Source: Marinoscillum sp. 108 (GTDB lineage Bacteria; Bacteroidota; Bacteroidia; Cytophagales; Cyclobacteriaceae). From it: DNA of 64,000 nt. This document shows, in pieces, positions 45,067-53,466 of this stretch. The notes below the pieces were generated by a model that saw only the letters and a program-made list of their open reading frames with translations, made no database searches and had not been told where the DNA came from. How positions within the stretch are numbered: the stretch's first letter is position 1; every line of letters starts with the position of its first letter. The DNA lies in NCBI RefSeq assembly GCF_902506655.1, contig NZ_LR734817.1, positions 337,667 to 401,666 of the forward strand, given 5' to 3'. A program made the position numbers and the translations under genes.

Positions 45067-45546
45067 ATGAAAGCAAAAGAAATTCGTGATTTAATAGATT
45101 TTATTTCAGGCTCAGGCCTTGAAGAGGTAAACATAGAAACAGAGGAGTTCAAGATCAATGTGAAAAGATCTTCACCTCAGGTAACTGTGGCTGCAGCACC
45201 AGCGCCTGCTGCCCCAGCAGCACCGGCTCCGGCGCCAGCACCAGCTGCTGCCAGTGAAGCTCCCAAAGCTGCACCAGCTGCTCCCGCACCTGCCAGCGAT
45301 GCACACCTCATCACCATCAAGTCACCAATGATTGGTACATTTTACCGATCAGCCAATCCTGAATCACCAGCTTTCGTGAATGTAGGTGATGCTGTTAAGC
45401 AGGGAGATCCGGTTTGTATCATTGAAGCCATGAAGCTTTTCAATGAAATAGAATCTGAAATATCTGGCAAAATAGTGAAGGTACTCGTGGAAGATGCTCA
45501 ACCAGTTGAGTACGATCAGCCTTTATTCCTTGTAGACCCCTCTTAA
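45067..45546 (+). CDS. accB: Biotin carboxyl carrier protein of acetyl-CoA carboxylase
   Basis: This 159-residue protein has a helical N-terminus, a flexible Ala/Pro linker (about 42-77) and the biotinyl domain. Biotin attaches to Lys123 in IEAMKLFNE. It carries CO2 between AccC and the carboxyltransferase. The 87-bp gap after efp is large enough for its own promoter, but none is clear. accC follows after 18 bp. Confidence 0.96.
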   Translation: MKAKEIRDLIDFISGSGLEEVNIETEEFKINVKRSSPQVTVAAAPAPAAPAAPAPAPAPAAASEAPKAAPAAPAPASDAHLITIKSPMIGTFYRSANPESPAFVNVGDAVKQGDPVCIIEAMKLFNEIESEISGKIVKVLVEDAQPVEYDQPLFLVDPS

Positions 45547-45564
45547 TCCAAAAAATAAAAAATC

Positions 45565-46908
45565 GTGTTTGATAAGATTCTCATAGCTAATCGCGGAGAG
45601 ATCGCTCTTCGTATTATACGTACTTGTAAAGAGATGGGCATCAAAACTGTGGCCGTCTATTCTACCGCTGATGCCGACAGTTTACATGTAAGGTTTGCCG
45701 ATGAGGCCGTCTGCATAGGCCCTCCTGCCAGTAAAGATTCTTATTTGAAAATACCACAGATCATCTCTGCGGCAGAAATCACCAATGCAGATGCGATACA
45801 TCCTGGGTATGGTTTCCTGGCTGAAAATGCTGAATTCTCTAAAGTTTGTGAAGAGTATGGCATTAAATTCATAGGTGCTTCTGCAGACATGATCAATGCC
45901 ATGGGTGACAAGGCTACCGCCAAGGCCACCATGAAAGCAGCCGGAGTACCTACCATACCAGGATCAGACGGGTTGCTAGAGTCAATGGAGCAAGGGATGA
46001 AACTGGCTGAAGAAGCCGGCTACCCTGTAATGCTAAAAGCTACCGCTGGTGGAGGTGGTAAAGGCATGCGCTACGTGAAGGACAAAAGCGGATTCAAGAA
46101 AGCATGGGATGATGCCCGCCAGGAAGCTGGCGCTTCGTTTGGCAACGACGGTCTGTACCTTGAAAAATTCGTAGAAGAGCCTAGACACATCGAAATACAA
46201 ATAGTAGGTGATAGCAGAGGACGGGCATGTCACCTCTCGGAAAGAGACTGCTCCATCCAGAGAAGACATCAAAAACTCATAGAAGAGACGCCCTCTCCGA
46301 TCGTAACGCAGGAACTGCGTGAGAAAATGGGACAGGCGGCCATCAAAGGGGCTGAGGCCATCGGATATGAAGGAGCTGGTACCGTAGAATTCCTGGTGGA
46401 TAAATATGGTGATTTCTTCTTCATGGAGATGAATACACGTATTCAGGTCGAGCATCCTATTACTGAAGAAGTAACGGATTTTGACCTGATCAAAGAACAA
46501 ATCAAGGTAGCCGCTGGGGTGGAGGTTTCTGGTAGGAACTACTATCCACAGCTACACTCTATAGAGTGCCGTATCAATGCCGAAGATCCGGCCAATGGCT
46601 TCAGACCTAGCCCCGGAAAGATCACCAATCTACATTTCCCAGGTGGTCATGGTGTTCGCGTAGACAGCCACGTCTATGCCGGATATGTGATTCCACCATT
46701 TTATGACTCTATGATTGGCAAGCTGATCGTCTCAGGGCAAACCAGAGAAGAGGCCATCGTACGTATGAAGAGAGCTCTGCAGGAAATGGTCATAGAAGGG
46801 GTGAAAACCACCATTCCGTTCCATATCAGATTGATGGATGACCCGGTTTTCAAATCCGGAAAATTCACCACTAAATTTCTGGATGACTTTGACTTTTCTG
46901 GCCTGTAA
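45565..46908 (+). CDS. accC: Biotin carboxylase subunit of acetyl-CoA carboxylase
   Basis: This 447-residue ATP-grasp enzyme carboxylates the biotin on Acc[17 protein letters not shown], the glycine loop [11 protein letters not shown], and [16 protein letters not shown] are diagnostic. The start is GTG at 45565; an in-frame TAA two codons further upstream excludes a longer form. The gene end lies within a perfect hairpin. Confidence 0.96.
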   Translation: MFDKILIANRGEIALRIIRTCKEMGIKTVAVYSTADADSLHVRFADEAVCIGPPASKDSYLKIPQIISAAEITNADAIHPGYGFLAENAEFSKVCEEYGIKFIGASADMINAMGDKATAKATMKAAGVPTIPGSDGLLESMEQGMKLAEEAGYPVMLKATAGGGGKGMRYVKDKSGFKKAWDDARQEAGASFGNDGLYLEKFVEEPRHIEIQIVGDSRGRACHLSERDCSIQRRHQKLIEETPSPIVTQELREKMGQAAIKGAEAIGYEGAGTVEFLVDKYGDFFFMEMNTRIQVEHPITEEVTDFDLIKEQIKVAAGVEVSGRNYYPQLHSIECRINAEDPANGFRPSPGKITNLHFPGGHGVRVDSHVYAGYVIPPFYDSMIGKLIVSGQTREEAIVRMKRALQEMVIEGVKTTIPFHIRLMDDPVFKSGKFTTKFLDDFDFSGL

Positions 46909-46925
46909 AACAGACCAGAAAAGTC
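46891..46925 (+). other. Perfect hairpin spanning the accC stop codon
   Basis: GACTTTTCTGG (46891-46901) pairs exactly with CCAGAAAAGTC (46915-46925). Inside, CTGT pairs with ACAG around AAA, so the accC stop lies in the loop. There is no T tract after it, so it may protect the 3' end or be a weak terminator. The rest of the 190-bp gap up to the next gene holds only a promoter element. Confidence 0.6.
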
Positions 46926-47057
46926 CTCATGAGGGTTGCAAATAGTGCTGAGTTAGAGGTGAATTGGGCTTTATATAGGTCACTTTTCCCTAAAAACTAT
47001 CCAAGAAAAGCTCGTAATAATGCCGTATAAAGGTTCAAAAGACCATAGGTTTTATAC

Positions 47058-47065
47058 TATCTTTG
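47058..47065 (+). promoter_or_regulatory. -7 promoter element for the CheC-like gene
   Basis: TATCTTTG fits TAnnTTTG. Transcription would start near 47072, which favours a translation start at 47099 over the TTG inside the element at 47063. Confidence 0.5.
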
Positions 47066-47098
47066 ATAACAGCCGTTAACTGGGCAAACAAACACATT

Positions 47099-47725
47099 TT
47101 GTCAGCTACTCATCCAAACAATCGTCTTACAGAAGAACAGAGGGAACTTATTTCGGAGCTTATAGGCAACGCGATCAAGAAAGCGGTGCAGTCTATGGAG
47201 CAGATGCTCAAAATAAGGGTCAATGCCAGTCATATCACCTATGGCGTAGGTCCACTGACCCCCATTCCTGAATTAGACCTGTTAGGTCGATTCAAGGCGC
47301 ACCTGGTCAAGCTGGTATTCAGTGGCGATATCCGTGGGGCTTTCTATTTCGTTATCCTGGATCATGAGGTAGACCTGATCAATACTGTCTGCCTTCCACC
47401 CGAATTCAAGTCAGACAAACGGACCGAAACCAAGCTGATGAAGCATGGATTCATGTCAGAAATCGAAAATGTGATAGCAGCCTTGTCTATGAAAGAAATA
47501 TCTGAGTATCTGGGCGTGCAATTGGAACTCAGGGTACCTCAGATCCAAATCATGTCTGGCAATCTGATCAACGAGTTTTTTGAAAAAGAAAATAAGGTTC
47601 ATAAAACAGCCTTTCATGTCAAATCCGTACTGGAAGGAGTTGCTGTTAACGTTGCTCCTTTTTTTATCTGGATACTCGACGATAATTTTTTGAGGATTCT
47701 AAAGTTGAATACTTCAGAAGGTTGA
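47099..47725 (+). CDS. CheC-like protein, single-site (paralogue A)
   Basis: This soluble protein of about 208 residues is a paralogue of the minus-strand gene at 52355-52957: both have a QSMEQML/KSMEQIL helix, then LTP(I)PELDLLG or LPKFEDLGG, then KHGFMSEIENVIAA or KIGFLTEIDNMMAA. The ExxN motif (EIEN) is the phosphatase signature of CheC and CheX, so it probably dephosphorylates a CheY. Only one such motif is present, unlike canonical CheC with two. There is no ATG; the start is probably TTG 47099 (or 47063). It converges on the phosphatase gene with 16 bp between stops. Confidence 0.72.
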   Translation: MSATHPNNRLTEEQRELISELIGNAIKKAVQSMEQMLKIRVNASHITYGVGPLTPIPELDLLGRFKAHLVKLVFSGDIRGAFYFVILDHEVDLINTVCLPPEFKSDKRTETKLMKHGFMSEIENVIAALSMKEISEYLGVQLELRVPQIQIMSGNLINEFFEKENKVHKTAFHVKSVLEGVAVNVAPFFIWILDDNFLRILKLNTSEG

Positions 47726-47741
47726 GTGATTCAGGGTTGAA

Positions 47742-48527
47742 TCAAAGTGCAAACCCCATGATGAGGACATCATCAGGCTGATCATTGGAGCCTTTCCATT
47801 GATCGATGAATGTGGTCAGCAAAGTCTTTTGATCTAAAATTGGTTTATCAGCATTCTCCAAAATGGCTTCAGCCACCATTTTCCTTCCCAACTTCTTATT
47901 CTTATCGCCACCCATCAGGTCACGAAAGCCATCACTGGATAGATAGAGGTTAGACTTCACTCCTTCTTCCAACACAATGGTGCTGGTCTGATAGGTATGC
48001 TGCATTTCAAACATTTCACCAATCTGCATTCTATCAGCTTTGATGATCTCCATCTTACCCTTCTTCACATGCATTAAATCTACTTTGGCGCCTGCGAATT
48101 CTACATGCCTGATGGCTAAATTGATTTTAAGCAGTCCCACATCAGCACCGGTACCCACCTGGAGTTTTTCTCTGTCGCTAAACTTAGTGGCAATTTTGTG
48201 ATGAAGGTATCTCAGAATAGTCCCGGGATCACGGGTCTCATACGACTCCATCACCCGCTGGAGTGATTGCTTGTACACACGAGTCATCATACTGGCCAGG
48301 TGACCATGCCCCATACAGTCAAAGAGCGCAATAAAAAGATCTTCTCCGTCTTTGAAAATCCAGAAGCCATCCCCCCCTACCTTGCCACTCATGGGGAGAT
48401 TGATAATGAAAGCATCCAGAAAACTTGCCACGACCTCCTCAGGAAACAAAGAAAAATAGTTCTTCTTTGTTACATCCTCTAAAGACGAAACTCCAAGGTT
48501 ATAGTACGTGCGTTCCTGATCAAGCAT
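47742..48527 (-). CDS. SpoIIE-type PP2C phosphatase of the chemosensory module
   Basis: This 261-residue protein consists almost entirely of a PP2C domain without a sensor. Metal aspartates appear in KVGGDGFWIF, ALFDCMGHGHLAS, SSDGFRDLM and QPDDVLIMGF. The family dephosphorylates Ser or Thr on regulatory proteins. It is the last gene of the six-gene CheC-CheY-kinase-CheY-CheX set, 9 bp after cheX, so a signal from the module may be passed to a Ser/Thr phosphorylation switch; this is inference. Confidence 0.87.
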   Translation of the reverse strand: MLDQERTYYNLGVSSLEDVTKKNYFSLFPEEVVASFLDAFIINLPMSGKVGGDGFWIFKDGEDLFIALFDCMGHGHLASMMTRVYKQSLQRVMESYETRDPGTILRYLHHKIATKFSDREKLQVGTGADVGLLKINLAIRHVEFAGAKVDLMHVKKGKMEIIKADRMQIGEMFEMQHTYQTSTIVLEEGVKSNLYLSSDGFRDLMGGDKNKKLGRKMVAEAILENADKPILDQKTLLTTFIDQWKGSNDQPDDVLIMGFAL

Positions 48528-48536
48528 GCTGAAATT

Positions 48537-49004
48537 TTACTGCAAACCAATAACCACAAATGCTTCATGGTTGTTCCAAACTATCGGAATTACGTATATG
48601 GAGACATCTTCGGGTATTTTCAACTTGGAAGGCATCCCCTGAAACACGACAGGCACTGAAATCATAAAGTTGGCTCCCAGGTTCGCACGGACGTTTCCGG
48701 CCACCACGTTCGAGATTTCGCCAGCCATATCCAGGATATCCTCCTCAGAAGGATCATCTATCCCAATGAAAATCTTAATCAGATCCTCATACATAATTCG
48801 GTTAGCTGAAATATAAACAAATCCCTTCCGATTTCCAGATATTCCTATCATTCCGGTATAGTCCTTCAACATCAGACCTTCGGATTGCTTGATATAAGGT
48901 ACGTTCAGTTCGGAATCAATCTCTGTCAGGTGCCTGAAGTAATTGTTGACTGAATTAATGAACAGACTACAGGTGGCATCAAACTCCGCTTTGCTTGTTT
49001 TCAT
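48537..49004 (-). CDS. cheX: CheX-like CheY-P phosphatase
   Basis: This 155-residue protein matches CheX: SEGLMLKDYTGMIGISG is the usual N-terminal block, and the helix MAGEISNVVAGNVRANLG holds the ExxN active site (EISN) that dephosphorylates CheY. Its start overlaps the upstream cheY gene by 26 bp, which points to a dedicated CheY-CheX pair. Confidence 0.9.
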   Translation of the reverse strand: MKTSKAEFDATCSLFINSVNNYFRHLTEIDSELNVPYIKQSEGLMLKDYTGMIGISGNRKGFVYISANRIMYEDLIKIFIGIDDPSEEDILDMAGEISNVVAGNVRANLGANFMISVPVVFQGMPSKLKIPEDVSIYVIPIVWNNHEAFVVIGLQ

Positions 49005-49362
49005 TTCTCTTTAGTAATCGGTCAAAAGCTTTGGCGAGATCATCGGCATTCACAGGTTTATAAAGAAAACCACGTGCGCCTTTATCCAATGCTCTCAGGC
49101 CGGTTAATTTATCTGATAGAGCCGTGATGATCATAACCTTGCATTTTGGGTGCATAAGCATGATTTCATCCAGGCAAGCCAAACCGTCCATTCCCGGCAT
49201 GGTAATATCCAGCGTTACCACGTCTGGTTTTTCTTCCTTAACAATCTTCACAGCACTCGCCCCATCAGGAGCCATACCTATGATCTCAATATCGTAATCT
49301 TTCAGATTTTTCTCAATTATGCGACGCATAATTGATGAATCATCAACTATCAGTAGTCTCAT
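48979..49362 (-). CDS. cheY: CheY-like response regulator (module copy 2)
   Basis: This 127-residue single receiver domain has the acidic pocket LIVDDSSIMRR, the phospho-acceptor in VVTLDITMPGMDG, Thr in IITALSD and Lys in LYKPVN. There is no output domain. It overlaps the kinase gene by 20 bp and cheX by 26 bp, so the three are almost certainly co-translated. Confidence 0.92.
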   Translation of the reverse strand: MRLLIVDDSSIMRRIIEKNLKDYDIEIIGMAPDGASAVKIVKEEKPDVVTLDITMPGMDGLACLDEIMLMHPKCKVMIITALSDKLTGLRALDKGARGFLYKPVNADDLAKAFDRLLKRNENKQSGV

Positions 49363-51970
49363 GCTCTTTTGATTGGTCTTCTACAATACCACTGATGGGT
49401 AAATTTATGATTAGTTTGAAGTACTTACCTTCCTCAAAAGTGGTGGTAAATGTTCCATTCATCTCCTCTATCAGTGTCTTCACTAAATTCATGCCTCTTC
49501 CACGACCTGCGTTTTCATCCACTTCCGTAGCGGTTGAAAATCCTTTTTCATAAATGAGGTTGATCACCTGATCATGTGTGAGTTTCTCAGCCTCAAATTC
49601 AGTAAGTATGCCACTTTGAACTGCCCTTTGTTTTACTCTGATCACATCGAGTCCCCTGCCGTCATCCATGTAGCATATCTCGAATCGCTGATCTTTTGGC
49701 TGATCCAGCTCAATAGAAATCGTTCCTCTGATCAATTTTCCAAGTGACGTTCGGGTTTCACGATCCTCTATTCCATGCTTTACGGAATTTCTAATCAGCT
49801 GAATCATGATGTCCCTAAAAGCATCAATGTGCTCATTTGGAAGCACCAGGTTGCTTTCATTTTTAAAGAAAAAGTCCACCGGCTTGTCCATTTTGTCTGA
49901 CAGCAACTTAACTGATCGCTCCAGATTGTCAATGAGCATGATATTGGAAACCACATGACCACCAGATGGGTACTTACGGTAGATATCTGCCACCTTTCGG
50001 AGCATAGAGCTCATTTCATCGATCATCTTATCGGCATCATCGATCTCATAGAGGATGGTGAGGAAATCCTTACCGGTCACTTCCTTGAGCTTTAGACTTT
50101 CAATGGCTTCCTCTACCTCATGGAATTTTTCGCTCATGATGTCAAGGCCTATCACTACGGCATTCCCTTTGAGGTTGTGGATGGTTTCGAAGGTGAAATC
50201 AAGCAACGCCTTCAAGTCTCTGTCTTTATTGGCCTCATAGCGCTCCGAGATGCCTTTGAGGGTCCGTTTGGCATTATACAGGAAGCCCCTGATCAATGAC
50301 GGATCTATTTTCAAAATGCTCAATACCTGTTCGGTTTCCTGCTTTTTCTTCTTCTCCGCGTCTTCCAGGTGTTTCTGGAGCAATACTGATTCCGTTTCGT
50401 CAGATACCGTCACCATGATATTAGCGATGCGATCTCTTCTCCATATCCTTGTAAAATTGACCCGGATGTATTTGGTGGTCACTATACCATCGGTCTCGCT
50501 GTATATTTTTACCTGCTCGATAGGGTTGAGCTGGTTGACTACATCCTCGTCCATGTCTTCATTGAACAGATGGCGCATGAACATCTCCAGTGCCTCCAGA
50601 TCGCGAGGGATAATCAATGGTCTCATGAAGTTGGCAAAGTTCTCACCGGAGATCTTGGAGAGGCCAAAGATCTTTTCCATGGATTTGGAATAGAGCTTAC
50701 TCATTTTGAAATTCCTATCTAACAGAAAAATCCCCTGGTGGATATTTTGGAACACAACAAGGGATACTCGATAGATATTGTTATACAGGAATTTGGCCTT
50801 ATCACGCTCTTTTCTCAGGATGTTATGAGACTTCACAATCTCATCCACCATCACGTTGAAAGTCTTGGCGTACTGTCCAATTTCATCCTTGGTAGCAATG
50901 AACACTTTCTTTGACAGGTCTCCTTTGGAAATCCTGATGGTAAAGCGTTCCAGTATTTTCACATTGGCCAACAGGTTGGTCACAATAATGGACATCAGCC
51001 ACATAGCCAGAATACCGATGATGATATCCAGTACAATGAAGGTCCAAAATTTTTGAAAAGCTGTGCGGGCAAGATATTCCGTACGAGAAAGTAGCCTCTG
51101 AGAGATACTATCCTCTACTCTTTTGAGCGCATTGATCTTGCTAGTGGTCATTTCGTACCAGTAGCCAGGATCCTGATTAAAATTATCCCTAAGATGCAAA
51201 ACAGACCTGAGTCGATCTACTTCATTCACATCATGTCCAGTGACCAGGTTATTGTATACTCCTCTTGAAGCTTCATCTGCAATGATGAGAAAAGCATCTG
51301 TATAAGCTTCCTGCTCTGCTACCAAGGCGGTGAACGAGCTGTAAGTCTCGTCATCAATCTCACTAATGGAAAATGCGTGAGTACCAATGGCTCGCTCTAT
51401 ACTGGCTCGCTCTTTGGCTTTCAAGAAATAAATAAGCGCATGCACCTGCTGCGCTATATCTTTATCCCGTGTTTCATTGATTAGCTGATCGACGGTATTC
51501 AATGCTACCTCATCGATATCTGAGAAATACTCAAGAATCTGGATCGGATCCAATACCCGACGATCTACTTTCTGACGGATACTGTTGATCGTAGAGAAAT
51601 TTGAGTTCAACAACTCTACATCGTTAGCATGAATGGCAAAAATGCCTTTGAGATCTAACCGGTCCAACTCCTCATAGAAGCGCTCCAGGGTACTGTCTGT
51701 CACATGCCTCTGATGCAAGAGTGCTTGTGAAAAGTCCTCGCCATCATTGGTCAAAAAACCCACGGAAATGCTTCGCTCCTTTTGCAGCTCATGAACGGCG
51801 TGGTTGATTTCCACACCCAACAAGATGGTTTTGTTCAGCCTCTGCGAATCGTCATAATCCAAATAGTTATGCTTGATTTGTATGTAATCAAAGCAAATGA
51901 TGATGACAATAAGAGGGACCAAAACCACTGCAAACTTGGTCCTGATTGGAAGATCATAAAGTATTCTCAT
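49343..51970 (-). CDS. NIT-HAMP-PAS-HPt-HATPase membrane kinase, CheA-like without CheW domain
   Basis: This 875-residue protein has membrane helices at about 13-30 and 308-330 enclosing a helical periplasmic region that fits a nitrate/nitrite-type NIT sensor (HAVHELQKERSISVGFL is typical). HAMP (about 330-385) and PAS (about 400-530) follow. An HPt-like helix carries His598 in ETIHNLKGNAV, equivalent to the CheA phospho-site. The ATPase domain is CheA-like (LIRNSVKHGIE, DDGRGLD, EKGFSTATEVDENAGRGRGMNLV). The protein ends without the P5/CheW domain, so it should work outside receptor arrays. CheY genes flank it on both sides (5-bp gap and 20-bp overlap). Confidence 0.88.
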   Translation of the reverse strand: MRILYDLPIRTKFAVVLVPLIVIIICFDYIQIKHNYLDYDDSQRLNKTILLGVEINHAVHELQKERSISVGFLTNDGEDFSQALLHQRHVTDSTLERFYEELDRLDLKGIFAIHANDVELLNSNFSTINSIRQKVDRRVLDPIQILEYFSDIDEVALNTVDQLINETRDKDIAQQVHALIYFLKAKERASIERAIGTHAFSISEIDDETYSSFTALVAEQEAYTDAFLIIADEASRGVYNNLVTGHDVNEVDRLRSVLHLRDNFNQDPGYWYEMTTSKINALKRVEDSISQRLLSRTEYLARTAFQKFWTFIVLDIIIGILAMWLMSIIVTNLLANVKILERFTIRISKGDLSKKVFIATKDEIGQYAKTFNVMVDEIVKSHNILRKERDKAKFLYNNIYRVSLVVFQNIHQGIFLLDRNFKMSKLYSKSMEKIFGLSKISGENFANFMRPLIIPRDLEALEMFMRHLFNEDMDEDVVNQLNPIEQVKIYSETDGIVTTKYIRVNFTRIWRRDRIANIMVTVSDETESVLLQKHLEDAEKKKKQETEQVLSILKIDPSLIRGFLYNAKRTLKGISERYEANKDRDLKALLDFTFETIHNLKGNAVVIGLDIMSEKFHEVEEAIESLKLKEVTGKDFLTILYEIDDADKMIDEMSSMLRKVADIYRKYPSGGHVVSNIMLIDNLERSVKLLSDKMDKPVDFFFKNESNLVLPNEHIDAFRDIMIQLIRNSVKHGIEDRETRTSLGKLIRGTISIELDQPKDQRFEICYMDDGRGLDVIRVKQRAVQSGILTEFEAEKLTHDQVINLIYEKGFSTATEVDENAGRGRGMNLVKTLIEEMNGTFTTTFEEGKYFKLIINLPISGIVEDQSKEHETTDS

Positions 51971-51975
51971 ACTTT

Positions 51976-52335
51976 TTACATTATTCTGTTAACCACTGCT
52001 ATCAGCTCTTCTGACGTAAATGGTTTAACAATATAGTCAGCCGCTCCCAATTCTTTACCTTTGTTTACAACTGTTTGCTGACCTACAGCACTGATCATAA
52101 TCACTTTTGACTCCAGTCCTTCATCTCTAAGGACTTTCAATATCTCAAAGCCCATCATGTCAGGGAGGATGTTATCCAGGGTAATCAGGTCCGGCTGCTG
52201 CTCCAGCGCTATGTCTATAGCCCCCTCTCCGTCTTTTGCTTCGCCCACAATCTCCATCCCGGCTTCTTCTAAAGCTGTACGGATCAAAGACCGCATATAA
52301 ATTGAATCGTCTACTATTAGTACTCTCTTACTCAT
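51976..52335 (-). CDS. cheY: CheY-like response regulator (module copy 1)
   Basis: This 119-residue receiver domain has LIVDDSIYMRS, the phospho-acceptor in LITLDNILPDMMG, Ser in MISAVGQQ and Lys in IVKPFT. LDNILPDM and SAVGQQ are shared with the CheY at 53095, so the two are close paralogues, unlike the CheY at 48979. It lies between the CheC-like gene (19 bp) and the membrane kinase (5 bp). Confidence 0.93.
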   Translation of the reverse strand: MSKRVLIVDDSIYMRSLIRTALEEAGMEIVGEAKDGEGAIDIALEQQPDLITLDNILPDMMGFEILKVLRDEGLESKVIMISAVGQQTVVNKGKELGAADYIVKPFTSEELIAVVNRIM

Positions 52336-52354
52336 GATATTTTACCCTGTTTAA

Positions 52355-52957
52355 TCAAACTAAATCTCTGATTTTATCCACAAATTCCTCCTGAAAAATC
52401 CAAACGAAATCAGGCGAAATGTCTAATTCAACACCGTGGAAAATGGCCTTGAAACGAATAATTGCGTCAAATTCACCCGCTTCCTTCTCCAAATAGCTGT
52501 TGACCTCAGTAGATTTCACAACATTCAGCGAAGGTACATGACCGTATATTTCCAAGCCTAAAAAATTTGAAAATTCTGTGATCACTGCCGCAGCCATCAT
52601 ATTATCGATTTCGGTAAGGAAACCAATTTTCATCATTCTGCTTTCTGGTGTATCACTGTCTATCAATTTGGCTGGTAGACAGGCTTTAAAGACTTTGGCC
52701 ACTTCATCTTCTCTGAAAATCAAATGGCTGGTACCCTTGAGCTCACCAATCAGCTTGGTTTTGATCACATGTACACTTTGACCACCCAGGTCTTCAAATT
52801 TGGGAAGGGGAACATCCGCACTACTACTGTAGTCGATCTTCTCTATGGAAATGGGGCTTTGCAAAATTTGCTCCATCGATTTCTTAGCCATTGACAGTCC
52901 GTCAAAGACCAGCTTAGAGGCTATTTCCAGTTCGTTTTCGTTCAATTTATCCAACAT
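52355..52957 (-). CDS. CheC-like protein, single-site (paralogue B)
   Basis: This 200-residue protein has one CheC-type ExxN motif (LTEIDNMMAAAVITEFSN) followed by FLGLEIYGHVP, similar to the second site of CheC. It is a diverged paralogue of the gene at 47099-47725. It probably removes phosphate from the CheY encoded 19 bp downstream. The start is ATG 52957 (MLDKLNENELEIASKLV) rather than a TTG one codon upstream. The 137-bp gap before it, up to 53094, holds no gene and no clear promoter, and separates this module from the cheA operon. Confidence 0.8.
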   Translation of the reverse strand: MLDKLNENELEIASKLVFDGLSMAKKSMEQILQSPISIEKIDYSSSADVPLPKFEDLGGQSVHVIKTKLIGELKGTSHLIFREDEVAKVFKACLPAKLIDSDTPESRMMKIGFLTEIDNMMAAAVITEFSNFLGLEIYGHVPSLNVVKSTEVNSYLEKEAGEFDAIIRFKAIFHGVELDISPDFVWIFQEEFVDKIRDLV

Positions 52958-53094
52958 CAAAATTAAAATTATCTATAGCAATCTGTTTAATTTATTCTTA
53001 ATGTTCAAGGTCTCTTTGATCGAACGGCTTAATTAGTCGTTGAATCAGTTGATTGGTGCAGTAACCTTACCAATCTAACCTACCTATACCTATT

Positions 53095-53466
53095 TTAATC
53101 AGAGATAGCGAAAGATTTTTTCACTTCCTCCAATAACTCCTTCGGATCAAACGGTTTGGTAATATAAGCCTTAATTCCAAGATCTAACCCCTCCTGAATG
53201 GCAGATTGTTGTCCCACGGCACTCACCATAATAACGGTACGTGAGATGCCCTGTTCTTTTAGCGCTCGCAAGATTTCCAAACCCGTCATATCCGGCAGTA
53301 TATTATCGAGTGTTACTAAATCCGGATCTAACTCTACTATTTTGTCCAGGGCCTCCACACCGTCCTTTGCCTCTCCAATGACCTGATAGCCGGCGTTCAC
53401 TAAAATTCCTTTGATGGTAGATCTGGAGTATCCAGAATCGTCAACTATGAGTATGGTCTTGCTCAT
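53095..53466 (-). CDS. cheY: CheY-like response regulator of the main chemotaxis operon
   Basis: This 123-residue receiver domain has LIVDDSGYSRS, the phospho-acceptor in LVTLDNILPDMTG, Ser in MVSAVGQQ and Lys in ITKPFD. It is probably phosphorylated by the CheA encoded two genes upstream. Its ATG overlaps the cheR stop as ATGA. No flagellar switch genes are in the window, so the output target is unknown. Confidence 0.94.
   Translation of the reverse strand: MSKTILIVDDSGYSRSTIKGILVNAGYQVIGEAKDGVEALDKIVELDPDLVTLDNILPDMTGLEILRALKEQGISRTVIMVSAVGQQSAIQEGLDLGIKAYITKPFDPKELLEEVKKSFAISD

Noticed and set aside
47058..47065. TTG at 47063 as the start of the CheC-like gene
   Set aside because: It lies inside a good -7 promoter element, so the message would begin after it; the TTG at 47099 is more likely, although not proven.
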